Both the position numbers and the translations under genes were made by a program. A DNA stretch of 34,005 nt from Glaciecola sp. (GTDB lineage: Bacteria > Pseudomonadota > Gammaproteobacteria > Enterobacterales > Alteromonadaceae), in assembly GCA_029246415.1 (NCBI GenBank), contig JAQWNF010000034.1:1-34005 (forward strand), written 5' to 3'. Numbering within the stretch: position 1 is the first letter of the stretch; each line of letters begins with the position of its first letter. Of the stretch, positions 1-8,138 are shown piece after piece. Under the pieces are notes generated by a model, which was not told the origin of the DNA, searched no databases, and worked only from the letters and a program-made list of their open reading frames with translations.

Positions 1-69
1 GGAAACACCAACTTCGTTTTGTTTGATCATCGCCATTATCTGGCTGTCACTGAATTTTGATTTACGCAT
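1..69 (-). CDS. IS3-family transposase OrfA, N-terminal fragment running off the window
   Basis: Twenty-three codons are visible, beginning MRKSKFSDSQIMAMIKQ, which matches the conserved start of the helix-turn-helix OrfA subunit of IS3-family (IS407/IS3 group) transposases. In those proteins this segment begins the DNA-binding domain, and OrfB is made by programmed frameshifting. The ATG at 69 is preceded by a good ribosome binding site (AAAGGAG, seven bases upstream). The rest of the gene lies beyond position 1, so its integrity is unknown. Confidence 0.8.
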   Translation of the reverse strand, partial: MRKSKFSDSQIMAMIKQNEVGVS

Positions 70-141
70 TAGAAAACTCCTTTGTTTTATTTTATTGGAA
101 TTTTCTACTTATGACCACTTTGGTTTTTCGGGGGGATTACA
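1..141 (-). mobile_element. Left end of an IS3-family insertion sequence (partial)
   Basis: Read on the minus strand, the segment begins at about position 141 with a terminus TGTAATCCCCCCGAAAAACC, the kind of 'TG...CCCCC' end seen in IS407-like members of the IS3 family. It is followed after about 70 bases by the start of an OrfA transposase. Only the left end lies in the window, so the element's length, right terminal repeat and target duplication cannot be checked. It adjoins the truncated cupredoxin frame at 142, which suggests the element inserted into that gene. The family call rests on the OrfA N-terminus and the end sequence; the exact terminus is inferred. Confidence 0.7.
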
Positions 142-246
142 AAATTAAATGAAATTACTCAAATTACCTTATTGAACTTATCACCGGGAGAGCATGAGTT
201 TCATTGTCAGATGCAAATGTATCGCGGTGTCTTAAAGGTCGTTTAG
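142..246 (+). pseudogene. 3' remnant of a cupredoxin-domain copper protein, cut by the IS element
   Basis: An open frame runs from the IS edge to a TAG at 244-246 with no start codon of its own. Its translation ends SPGEHEFHCQMQMYRGVLKV, matching the C-terminal strand-loop of cupredoxins, where 'PGE-x-EF-x-C-x-M-x-M-Y-x-G' carries the copper-binding cysteine and methionine. About 34 residues remain; a full secreted cupredoxin protein would be over 100 residues, and the missing part carries the first histidine ligand and the signal peptide. The next gene's Shine-Dalgarno site (AGGAGG, 245-250) overlaps the stop codon, so this was the first visible gene of the following operon. Truncation by the IS is inferred from the exact abutment. 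Confidence 0.75.
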
Positions 247-255
247 GAGGGCAAT

Positions 256-591
256 ATGAAAAATCAACACCCTAATTTTTGGTCAACACCTACAGGTTGG
301 GCTGCATTGGTGCTTATTGCCGCAGCCACCTATTTTTTAATCTTTGAACATGGACAACATGTTCTGCAATTTCTTCCCTATTTAATTTTGCTGTTATGTC
401 CTTTGATGCATGTATTTATGCATGGCAGTCACGGCAAACATGGTCACGATCATTCACATGCGCCTGATGACAAAAAGGAAGAGAGCTTTCAAGAACTCAC
501 GGATAAAAATGAAGCCTATCGCGATGGCTACATACAAGGGTTAGAAGAAGGACGCAAGGAATTGCATAAGAAGGAGAACAGTGATGAATGA
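256..591 (+). CDS. DUF2933 small membrane protein of metal-resistance clusters
   Basis: This 111-residue protein has two hydrophobic stretches (about residues 14-29 and 35-54) with 'LPYLILLLCPLMHVFMHG', the signature of DUF2933. A His/Gly/Asp-rich segment (GSHGKHGHDHSHAPDD, about 57-72) and a charged helical tail follow. The family has no established biochemical activity but is found repeatedly beside copper and silver resistance genes; the histidine run suggests metal contact. The start at 256 has a strong Shine-Dalgarno AGGAGG at 245-250. The stop overlaps the next gene's start by a few bases, indicating translational coupling with the methyltransferase. Family assignment is firm; the metal role is inferred from context. 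Confidence 0.8.
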   Translation: MKNQHPNFWSTPTGWAALVLIAAATYFLIFEHGQHVLQFLPYLILLLCPLMHVFMHGSHGKHGHDHSHAPDDKKEESFQELTDKNEAYRDGYIQGLEEGRKELHKKENSDE

Positions 592-1249
592 GACATATGA
601 TTATGGCTTATGGTCAATGGTGATACTGAATTCAGCAATTTTTATCTTTTTTGCCTTTAGTTTTGTCAAACCAAAAACATCAACTGATTGGCGAAGCCTA
701 GGAGCGTTCTCCGCCTTTATTGTCGCCCTATTTACTGAAATGTATGGCTTTCCTTTAACTATCTATTTTTTGTCTGGATGGTTAACTGAAAATTACCCAG
801 AAGTTAACTTCTTTGCGCATGAAAATGGGCACTTATTACATACTTTCTTTGGTTTGGAAGGTGATGCCCATTGGGACCCATTTCATATAGCGAGTATGGT
901 GTTTATTGTGGCAGGTTTCTTTATGTTGTCTTCAGCATGGAACGTATTGCATCACGCGCAAAAACACCATCAATTGGCTACTACAGGATGGTACGCGAGG
1001 TGTCGTCACCCACAGTACGTAGCTTTCATTCTAATCATGTTCGGCTTTTTATTGCAGTGGCCGACCATCCCAACACTTGCGATGTTTCCAATCTTAGTCG
1101 TTGTTTACGTCAAGCTAGCGAAACGCGAAGAGACACAAGCTATTGCCGAGTTTGGTTCGGAGTACCATAGCTATATGGAATCGACACCAAGTTGGATTCC
1201 AAATTTTAATAAGAACATAGAAGGTAAAAATCATGAAAATGTTAGGTAA
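584..1249 (+). CDS. ICMT/PEMT-like isoprenylcysteine carboxyl methyltransferase family membrane protein
   Basis: A polytopic membrane protein of 221 residues when started at ATG 584, which sits seven bases after AAGGAG at 571-576; GTG 581 is the in-frame alternative. Four to five membrane segments are visible. The C-terminal half carries the family hallmark 'TGWYARCRHPQYVAF' (RHPQY), then 'EE...FG-x-EY-x-x-Y' and a 'TPSWIPNF' ending, as in bacterial SAM-dependent ICMT/phospholipid methyltransferase-like proteins. The true substrate of bacterial members in metal clusters is unknown, and prenylated protein is unlikely. It overlaps DUF2933 upstream and the Met-rich gene downstream (17 bases), so the three are one transcription unit. 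Confidence 0.8.
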   Translation: MNETYDYGLWSMVILNSAIFIFFAFSFVKPKTSTDWRSLGAFSAFIVALFTEMYGFPLTIYFLSGWLTENYPEVNFFAHENGHLLHTFFGLEGDAHWDPFHIASMVFIVAGFFMLSSAWNVLHHAQKHHQLATTGWYARCRHPQYVAFILIMFGFLLQWPTIPTLAMFPILVVVYVKLAKREETQAIAEFGSEYHSYMESTPSWIPNFNKNIEGKNHENVR

Positions 1250-1655
1250 ATCAATTTTATTTGTCAGCTCACTATTGGCGGCCACAAGCTTATTTGCTCA
1301 AAACAATGAGAATAAACATGAAGGTGCGAACAAATCGGATATGCATCAAGGCATGGCAATGTCGCATGAGAACATGGGGAAAATGCATTCAAAAATGATG
1401 GAAATGAAAAAGGAAGTCCATGCCATTAAAGCTGAAAAAGATCCTGAAAAGCAAAAGCAGATGATGGCTGAACATCACCGCTCAATGATGAAGATGATGC
1501 AATCCATGCACAAAAACATGGAAGAAATGCCAATGCATCAACAAATCAAGATGGCTGAACATCATTTAGAAATGATGGGGAACATGATGCCGCAGATGAA
1601 CCGCAAAATGGAAGAAATGAAAGATAGCAATCAACAGCATTCACACAAACATTAG
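1233..1655 (+). CDS. Secreted Met/His-rich protein, probable periplasmic metal-binding
   Basis: The 140-residue product starts with a signal peptide (MKMLGKSILFVSSLLAATSLFA, cleavage predicted after Ala22). The mature part is helical, rich in Met, His, Lys and Glu, with many HxxM, MxxM and HM pairs, and ends HSHKH. This composition is typical of periplasmic copper/silver sponges or copper-responsive helical proteins, but no named family was recognised. The start at 1233 lies inside the end of the methyltransferase gene; ATG 1239 is also possible. The gene is followed after 10 bases by the HMA-like gene. Metal binding is inferred from composition and neighbours. Confidence 0.7.
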   Translation: MKMLGKSILFVSSLLAATSLFAQNNENKHEGANKSDMHQGMAMSHENMGKMHSKMMEMKKEVHAIKAEKDPEKQKQMMAEHHRSMMKMMQSMHKNMEEMPMHQQIKMAEHHLEMMGNMMPQMNRKMEEMKDSNQQHSHKH

Positions 1656-1665
1656 GAGAAAAATT

Positions 1666-2037
1666 ATGAGCGATTTAGATCATAGAGTTGGCGTTAGAGA
1701 GCAAAATTTAGTTGTTCGAAATCTAAAGCTTAGCAATGTCACAGAAGAAAGCTGTGACGAGTTAGTAAAAGAAATAGATCAGCTTTTTGGTATAGATGAA
1801 GTTAGTTACAACATCAAAGAAGGTGAAATACACCTAGCATATGATGCGGCAAATATAAACCTTGATGGGATTGAGGAAGTTATTCGCAAACATGGTGCCG
1901 ATGTTCATGATGATTGGTGGACGCACACTAAAGAAAGTTACTACAAATTTGTTGATCAGAACATCAAAGATAACTCTGTTCATAAACCGTGGAGTTGTCA
2001 CAAAGTTCCTCCGGGTGCAAGCCGGAAAAATAAGTAA
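1666..2037 (+). CDS. HMA-like (heavy-metal-associated fold) protein lacking CXXC
   Basis: A 123-residue soluble protein with no signal peptide. Residues about 14-76 show the beta-alpha-beta-beta-alpha-beta pattern of HMA domains ('NLVVRNLKLSNVTEESCDEL', 'LFGIDEVSYNIKEGEIHLAYD', 'GIEEVIRKHGADV'). The CXXC metal loop is absent: the equivalent loop reads LKLSNVTEESCDE with one cysteine. The C-terminal 45 residues are charged and end HKPWSCHKVPPGASRKNK with a second Cys/His cluster. Such divergent HMA proteins occur in copper islands, possibly as chaperones or adaptors. The start has a GGAG Shine-Dalgarno. Fold assignment is by pattern only; function is not established. Confidence 0.55.
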   Translation: MSDLDHRVGVREQNLVVRNLKLSNVTEESCDELVKEIDQLFGIDEVSYNIKEGEIHLAYDAANINLDGIEEVIRKHGADVHDDWWTHTKESYYKFVDQNIKDNSVHKPWSCHKVPPGASRKNK

Positions 2038-2084
2038 GCTTCCAAAGAGCTTGCTCAGTTAATAAGTTAGATGAGGAAAAAATG

Positions 2085-2435
2085 ATGAAAACATCCAATA
2101 TGAAAATTCTTTTGCTTGTTGTATTCGGTATCTTTTTAGCAGGCTGTTCGAATACTGCGTTTTATCACAAAAATATGATGAGGGGCCAAGTGGTTGAGCA
2201 GTCTACTGATCGAACTCTGATTTGTATTGGTGCCAAACATGGTGCAGAGGTTGGACAAAAATACAGTGTTATTAGATTCCATGAGGAAATTGCGCCGGGT
2301 GAAGGTGATGATCCGTACACTATTGAAAAAGTGGGAACGGTACAAATTACTAAAATTGTAAATGATCACTTCGCGACGGTAAAACTAATATCTGGTGACA
2401 TCGCAGCGAAAGATATGGTGGAACTTGAAGACTAG
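2085..2435 (+). CDS. Small lipoprotein of unknown function in the metal cluster
   Basis: The product (116 residues from ATG 2085) has a short hydrophobic signal and a clear lipobox 'FLAGC', so it is probably a diacylated lipoprotein. The mature part (about 95 residues) looks beta-rich: 'GQVVEQSTDRTLICIGAKHGAEVGQKYSVIRF' and 'EKVGTVQITKIVNDHFATVKLISGDIAAKDMVELE' resemble a compact barrel of the kind used in secretion or adhesion accessory lipoproteins. No named family was recognised. ATG 2082 is an equally open start, but GAGGA at 2073-2077 is better spaced for 2085. The gene follows the HMA-like gene by about 45 bases on the same strand. Confidence 0.65.
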   Translation: MKTSNMKILLLVVFGIFLAGCSNTAFYHKNMMRGQVVEQSTDRTLICIGAKHGAEVGQKYSVIRFHEEIAPGEGDDPYTIEKVGTVQITKIVNDHFATVKLISGDIAAKDMVELED

Positions 2436-2439
2436 TAAA

Positions 2440-2459
2440 GTGGTGGCGAAAGCCACCAC
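2440..2459 (+). promoter_or_regulatory. Intercistronic GAAA-tetraloop hairpin
   Basis: GTGGTGGC (2440-2447) and GCCACCAC (2452-2459) form a perfect eight-base-pair GC-rich stem closed by a GAAA tetraloop. It starts a few bases after the lipoprotein stop and ends next to the Shine-Dalgarno site (GGAG, 2461-2464) of the 44-aa frame. There is no T-tract, so it is not a standard intrinsic terminator. It could stabilise the upstream mRNA or limit translation of the next frame. Confidence 0.6.
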
Positions 2460-2471
2460 AGGAGAATAACG

Positions 2472-2606
2472 ATGAAACTTAATGAAAAAGCTTTAGTGTT
2501 ATTTTGTACAACCTTTGAGATTGTTTGCTCAGTTCTGGTTATCTTGATGCCAGTACGACAGAAAAATGTTACATATGAATTAGAAAGGTGTGGGCTGGCA
2601 TCCTAG
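2472..2606 (+). CDS. Possible 44-aa single-pass membrane peptide or gene remnant
   Basis: A short open frame starts at ATG 2472 with a good Shine-Dalgarno (GGAG, 2461-2464) and ends at TAG 2604. The peptide MKLNEKALVLFCTTFEIVCS continues with VLVILMP, giving one hydrophobic span (about residues 7-27) and a short charged tail. It follows the lipoprotein gene by 36 bases on the same strand and may be the last gene of the metal operon. It could instead be the 5' remnant of a longer gene broken at the convergent junction with the minus-strand pair. No family was recognised. Confidence 0.35.
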   Translation: MKLNEKALVLFCTTFEIVCSVLVILMPVRQKNVTYELERCGLAS

Positions 2607-2650
2607 GTCTAATCTTAACAGTTAAGGGGCCGCCGAATAGAGCTATACCT

Positions 2651-3382
2651 TTACATCAGCAGCATAATCAATGCTCCCGCGATCATAAATAAGTTTTCAG
2701 ATAGCGATACAAATCCAAGTGGCACACTGCTATCGCCGCCTACACAGGCACACTTTAACTGGCGTTTGTCGATGTAAACGGCTTTGAAAACTGAAATTGC
2801 TCCAACTGTGCCGATAAACAATGAAAATGGTGCCACTGCGAGAGGCTGTAGTTGGGCAACCATACCAATACCTGCATATGCTTCAATGAAGGGATAAATA
2901 TAACCATATCTTATCCATCTCATCGCTAGTAAATCATAAGTAATAAACGAATTTGTGAAACTGTATAGGTCTTTCAGTTTTTGCACCGCTAAGAGCGTCA
3001 TTGAAAAAGCTATAAATAGCATCAGTGTTCTGATGGAGATAAATGAGCCGGAAGCAAAATGTTGAGATGCGACAGCAAGAAGTGCAGCTATCGAGAAAAT
3101 GGCTACAACGGGCGTGTAGGTTGTGCTAGTTTGACCTGCTTCATCTTTACCAAAATACTCTCTTAAGTCATCGTATCCTCCGACACGCTTTCCTTCAATA
3201 AAGGTTTGTGGCGTAGTTTTGACATCATGCTTAGCTTTGAAGTCATCAGCTTGTTGTCTTGACGTGAGCTTATGATCTTCTACATCATACCCTTGCCTCT
3301 CCAGCAAATCTTTCGACCTTAAACCATAGGGGCAGATATGTTCGTCAGTGACCATTCTGTACAGGGTAGCTGTCTTAGTCAT
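2651..3382 (-). CDS. Glutaredoxin-MauE fusion: redox membrane protein
   Basis: A 243-residue two-part protein. Residues 1-78 form a glutaredoxin-like domain with a CPYG active site (Cys17), a 'TTPQTFI' cis-proline loop (about 56-62) and 'GGYDDL' (68-73). CPYG has a single cysteine, so a monothiol mechanism is expected. Residues about 90-243 hold four to five membrane helices resembling MauE/DoxX redox proteins, with a CAC pair (Cys211, Cys213) near the C-terminal helices that could exchange electrons with the glutaredoxin head. Such fusions are known beside metal-resistance genes. It lies two bases after the DUF305 gene and is almost certainly co-transcribed. The thiol-redox role is inferred from the domains. 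Confidence 0.75.
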   Translation of the reverse strand: MTKTATLYRMVTDEHICPYGLRSKDLLERQGYDVEDHKLTSRQQADDFKAKHDVKTTPQTFIEGKRVGGYDDLREYFGKDEAGQTSTTYTPVVAIFSIAALLAVASQHFASGSFISIRTLMLFIAFSMTLLAVQKLKDLYSFTNSFITYDLLAMRWIRYGYIYPFIEAYAGIGMVAQLQPLAVAPFSLFIGTVGAISVFKAVYIDKRQLKCACVGGDSSVPLGFVSLSENLFMIAGALIMLLM

Positions 3383-3383
3383 C

Positions 3384-3905
3384 TTAGTCTCCTTTGTTCA
3401 GTGTGCCTTCAAACTTTGGGAGCGGTCGTTGCTCAGCCTGAGCTTGTGAGCTGACCTTTCCATTTTCAGAAATATCTTTAATCAGCCATTCCATTTCTTT
3501 TATTTCTTTTCGTTGGGCTTTAATAATACCATTTGCCAATTCACGCACGCGTACATCCTCCAAAGTTGAATGCTCACTAGTAAGAATAGCAATGGAGTGA
3601 TGAGGAATCATCGCTTTCATGTAGGCAGTGTCAGAAATTGTGCTTTGAGAGCGAACAAGATAAAGACATATGGCAAACAGTATTGTCGCCAATAGAAAAA
3701 TAGCCATGTTGAGCTTCTTGTTACTGTACATGCCAAGCATAAAGGCCAGCATGATCATTGCCATACCTGCTCCCATATACAACGCCATATAGATACGCGT
3801 TTCACTAAACCATATATGTGATACTGCGTAAGTGTTGAGGTACATCATGACAAACATAGTAATGGTTGAGGTGATGATCATTGCAGCAAATCTTGAGTAT
3901 TTCAT
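3384..3905 (-). CDS. DUF305 family membrane protein
   Basis: The 173-residue protein has three membrane helices (about 5-25, 38-58, 65-85) followed by a C-terminal DUF305 segment with the diagnostic 'YMKAMIPHHSIAI' (about 95-107) and 'ELANGIIKAQRKEIKEMEWLI'. DUF305 domains are ferritin-like helical bundles; the Met and His pair suggests metal binding. Members are common in copper and silver islands, but their biochemical role is not settled. The start has AAGGA about 7 bases upstream. It is the first gene of a two-gene minus-strand operon with the glutaredoxin-MauE fusion, convergent with the plus-strand metal cluster. Confidence 0.8.
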   Translation of the reverse strand: MKYSRFAAMIITSTITMFVMMYLNTYAVSHIWFSETRIYMALYMGAGMAMIMLAFMLGMYSNKKLNMAIFLLATILFAICLYLVRSQSTISDTAYMKAMIPHHSIAILTSEHSTLEDVRVRELANGIIKAQRKEIKEMEWLIKDISENGKVSSQAQAEQRPLPKFEGTLNKGD

Positions 3906-4380
3906 AAGTAATCCTTACATTGATAGTGCAAATATTTCCCACTGTTAGCCTATTATTCTCTACATGTGGTCATGTTCTCGAAAAAGTGCAAGTAATGAGC
4001 CAGTATCATTATTATCTTATTGTGAATATGGTTTACCAACACAGAATTGGATTTGCGCCACTGTTAGGCTATATATTGATAATTGGATTTGTTTTAGTTA
4101 GAAATGATGATCGTTAGTTACTCTATATCTAACCCAAGCCTTCGGCTTCAAATTTCTATTAGTGGTTTTACCTGCTATGATGGATTTCATATTGATCGGA
4201 TTATTGCGATCATCGCAAGTCTGAATTAGGAAAGTATTGGTTAATTCATGCAAACCATAGATAAATCATATTCCGGTTGCTTATCGAGTTATGTGAAGAA
4301 ACGTTACTGTAGCTATACAAATTGAAAGGGAAATAATTAATAATTTGGATTTAAGTAAATAAGTATTAATATAACTTTTT
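3906..4380. other. Gene-poor AT-rich junction between the metal island and the phoH remnant
   Basis: About 475 bases carry no convincing gene. The left part should hold the promoter of the DUF305-glutaredoxin operon. An open frame at 3920-4117 lacks a Shine-Dalgarno site and protein-like composition and is rejected. Present are a small stem (AAGCC-TTC-GGCTT, 4136-4148) and a perfect short palindrome at 4204-4218. The last 60 bases are very AT-rich and end where phoH homology starts, so this probably contains the right boundary of the island. No terminal repeat or integrase attachment site was recognised. Confidence 0.5.
4204..4218. repeat. Perfect 15-base palindrome in the island junction
   Basis: TTGCGAT-C-ATCGCAA is a perfect inverted repeat with a single central base, standing alone in non-coding DNA about 300 bases upstream of the DUF305 operon start. 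It could be a repressor operator or part of a mobile-element end. Nothing else in the window matches it closely. Confidence 0.4.
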
Positions 4381-4827
4381 GACAACGTAGGTGTGGATCT
4401 TAGGAAAACTGAAGAAGAGAAAATGGCGCCATGGCTAGCCGCTGTAACGGACTCGTTAGAAGTATTGCATAAACACTATGAAAACACCTCTGGCTCAATG
4501 TCTTATATTATGGAAAAAGCCAATATTCAGTTCAAATCGGTGAATTTTATGCGCGGTCGAAGCATTCAAAACGCAATCGTGATTTTAGATGAGTCGCAAA
4601 ACTTAACCGCATCTCAACTAAAAACCATTATTACTCGCTGTGGTGAAGGGACTAAGCTTATTTGTGGCGGTAATTTAGCGCAAATCGATAGTAATTATTT
4701 ATCGGCGGTGACCTCTGGATTGACCTATATTGTTGAGAAATTCAAAAATTTTGAAGGCAGTTCAACGATCACCCTCGAAGGCGTGGTGCGCAGTCGTTTA
4801 GCAGAGTTTGCAGAGAATTCTCTTTAG
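4381..4827 (+). pseudogene. 3' remnant of a PhoH-family ATPase gene (PIN-PhoH type)
   Basis: The frame gives about 145 residues that match the C-terminal third of PhoH-like proteins: 'TEEEKMAPWLAAVTDSLEVL', 'MEKANIQFKSVNFMRGRSIQ', the Walker B 'NAIVILDESQNL', and 'GTKLICGGNLAQIDSNYL'. The N-terminal PIN domain and the Walker A loop of a full-length (roughly 460-residue) protein are absent. Homology starts at about 4384 ('NVGVDLRKTEEEK'), where the family's 'VG-x-DLG-x-LPG-TEEEK' is already eroded. Upstream is an in-frame stop in AT-rich DNA. GTG 4393 is the first start-like codon and lacks a Shine-Dalgarno site. Without Walker A it cannot bind ATP as PhoH does, so it is called a truncated pseudogene. 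Confidence 0.8.
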
Positions 4828-4863
4828 CGGCTAATGCGACTAATGCGGCGGATGGGTGACGAT

Positions 4864-5172
4864 TTATTTGAATAAGGAGAGCTTTCCACTCCAGATATCC
4901 TTATACATCACCCAATCGCCCAAAAAGCTATACCAAGGATAGGTAAACGTTGCGGGTCTGTTTTTTTCAAAGAAAAAGTGACCAATCCAAGCAAAGCCAT
5001 AACCTGCCAGTGGCACATACAACAAAGACCACCATAATTGTGTGAATAGAGTGAAGATGACTATGCCAAGCACTAAACTAGTCCCGATAAAATGCATTAA
5101 CCGGCACTGACGATTTTTGTGTTCTTGTAGGTAATAAGGGTAAAATTCTTTAAATGATGTGTAGGTTTTCAT
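4864..5172 (-). CDS. Mpo1-like (DUF962) membrane protein
   Basis: A 102-residue protein beginning with 'YTSFKEFYPYYLQEHKNRQC', followed by 'RLMHFIGTSLVLGIVIF', a second hydrophobic span and 'GHFFFEKNRPATFTYPWYSF', the pattern of the DUF962/Mpo1 family. Yeast Mpo1 is an Fe2+-dependent dioxygenase acting in alpha-oxidation of 2-hydroxy fatty acids. The histidines in 'HKNR', 'MHFIGT' and 'GHFFFEKNRP' fit its metal ligands. The substrate of bacterial members is not established. It is monocistronic, divergent from cnoX and convergent with the phoH remnant. Confidence 0.85.
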   Translation of the reverse strand: MKTYTSFKEFYPYYLQEHKNRQCRLMHFIGTSLVLGIVIFTLFTQLWWSLLYVPLAGYGFAWIGHFFFEKNRPATFTYPWYSFLGDWVMYKDIWSGKLSLFK

Positions 5173-5330
5173 GCTGTTTGACTCATCTATACTTGATTAG
5201 GCTAATTTAATCATACAGACTTTATACTACGCTGAAGCATAAAAAAGGGCAATTTTGTTAAAAAATACTTGTTTTACAAGCATATTCCCCCATTATTTAC
5301 TCATTACTGACATAACAAGATGATCCATAT

Positions 5331-6180
5331 ATGAACGCACCTATTTCACCCACAGCGATTACCTTAGAAAATTTCCAACAAATCTTATTAGAAGATTCGA
5401 AACACACGTTTATTTTAGTGCAGTTTTGGGTGCCAGAAAGTGAAGCCTGTACCCATATTACACAAATGCTATCGCGTTTGACGCCGCGCTACGCTAATGT
5501 CATGCAGTACACCCAAGTTAACTGCAATGAACAACAACAAATTGCCTCTCAGTTTGGTATAAAAAGTCTACCTACAGTGATGCTAGTCAAAGACGGGCAG
5601 CCGGTGGATGGTTTTGCAGGTATGGTCGAAGAAGCACAAATTGAAGCGTTATTCGCCAAGCATTTACCACAACCTGAAGATGAGTTACTGATCCAAGCTC
5701 AAGAAAAACTCAATGCCGGTGATGTGCAAGGTGCCCTACCACTAGCACAGCAAGCGTATGCAATTAGTCCTGATAATCTAGACTGTCAGTATATGCTAGC
5801 GGATTGTCAGATTGATATGGGGCAAATCGTCGCGGCCAAAGCGTTGCTAGAAAATATCGGTTTGGTCGATCAAGACAACCGCTATGGGGTATTGCAAGGG
5901 AAAATTGAATTAGCAGAACAAGCTGCTGAGTCGCCAGAGCTTAAAGCACTGCAAGCGCAACATGCTGCTAACCCAGAAGATAAAGACGTTAAAATCGAGT
6001 TAGCTGTCGCACTCCACGCCGCGCATCAAACTGAAGAAGCGCTGGGCTTGCTATATAGTATTGTGCAAGTTGATTTAAATTTCGGCGATGCGAAAAAATA
6101 TTTATTAGAAATGATCAATGCATTACCAGATGGTGAACCATTAAAATCTAGTTATAGAAGAAAGGTTTATAGCCTCTTAT

Positions 6181-6185
<5 letters not shown>
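5331..6185 (+). CDS. cnoX: CnoX (YbbN) thioredoxin-TPR co-chaperone
   Basis: A 284-residue cytosolic protein with an N-terminal thioredoxin fold (about 1-112) and a C-terminal TPR-like helical half (about 115-284). The active site reads 'PESEAC' (Ser37-x-x-Cys40), matching the SxxC of E. coli CnoX rather than the CxxC of thioredoxin, and the cis-proline loop is 'KSLPTVML' (Pro81). CnoX is a redox-regulated holdase that protects proteins from hypochlorite-type oxidation and cooperates with GroEL and DnaK. The start at 5331 has only a weak Shine-Dalgarno, but homology begins there. A strong terminator follows at 6220-6267, so it is probably monocistronic. Confidence 0.88.
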
Positions 6186-7583
<1,398 letters not shown>

Positions 7584-7649
7584 TCAAGGCTTAGCAACAG
7601 GTTGGCCCTACTTTCTAAATAGTAGTTGTTCAAATCTGAGTATTTATAT

Positions 7650-7677
7650 AAGGTGTGCTGTTTAGCGCACCTTTTTT
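7650..7677 (+). terminator. Intrinsic terminator after purA
   Basis: AAGGTGTGC (7650-7658) pairs with GCGCACCTT (7665-7673) through one G-T pair over a six-base loop. The run of T residues beginning at 7672 completes an intrinsic terminator. It ends about 16 bases before the VOC gene start, so that gene needs its own promoter or read-through. Confidence 0.85.
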
Positions 7678-7692
7678 ATATGAGTAAATAAT

Positions 7693-8115
7693 ATGAGTTC
7701 ATTACGGCCGTTCCATTTGGCTTTTCCGGTGACTGATTTAGCTCTCGCCACTGCATTTTATGGTGATTTATTAGGATGTGAAAAAGGCCGTGAATCAGAG
7801 CAGTGGATTGATTGGAACTTTTTTGGTCATCAAGTTGTAACGCATTTAGTGGCACAAATGCCAGCAGCGCCTGCATTTAATTCCGTCGATAATCACGCCG
7901 TGCCTGTACCGCATTTTGGTGTTGTGTTAACGCTCGAAGATTGGCAAGTGTTGGCTGATAACCTCATTGCACATAAGGTTGAATTTGTGATTGAGCCGTA
8001 TACCCGCTTTAAAGGCGAAGTGGGCGAGCAAAGTACGTTATTTTTGCTCGACCCGTTTGGTAACGCGCTTGAATTTAAAGCCTTTGCTGACCTATCTTCT
8101 TTATTCGCCAAATAA
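7693..8115 (+). CDS. VOC-family (glyoxalase/dioxygenase superfamily) protein
   Basis: A 140-residue single-domain protein with paired beta-alpha-beta-beta-beta modules: 'FHLAFPVTDLALATAFYGDLLGCEKGRESE' at the N-terminus and 'LLDPFGNALEFKAF' at the C-terminus, both VOC superfamily hallmarks. Candidate metal ligands are His8, His74 (in 'VPHFGVVL') and Glu127, the His/His/Glu set used by glyoxalase I, fosfomycin-resistance enzymes and extradiol dioxygenases. Small proteins of this type are often annotated only as VOC family, and the substrate cannot be told from the sequence. It follows purA and converges on ggt. Confidence 0.85.
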   Translation: MSSLRPFHLAFPVTDLALATAFYGDLLGCEKGRESEQWIDWNFFGHQVVTHLVAQMPAAPAFNSVDNHAVPVPHFGVVLTLEDWQVLADNLIAHKVEFVIEPYTRFKGEVGEQSTLFLLDPFGNALEFKAFADLSSLFAK

Positions 8116-8138
8116 AGGCTTTAAGTAGGGGCATAACG

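Noticed and set aside
871-1170. 99-codon frame inside the methyltransferase gene
   Set aside because: It lies in another frame of a gene with clear ICMT motifs and has no protein-like pattern.
3920-4117. 65-codon open frame in the junction
   Set aside because: No Shine-Dalgarno site, low-complexity hydrophobic and aromatic composition, no family resemblance; probably chance in AT-rich DNA.
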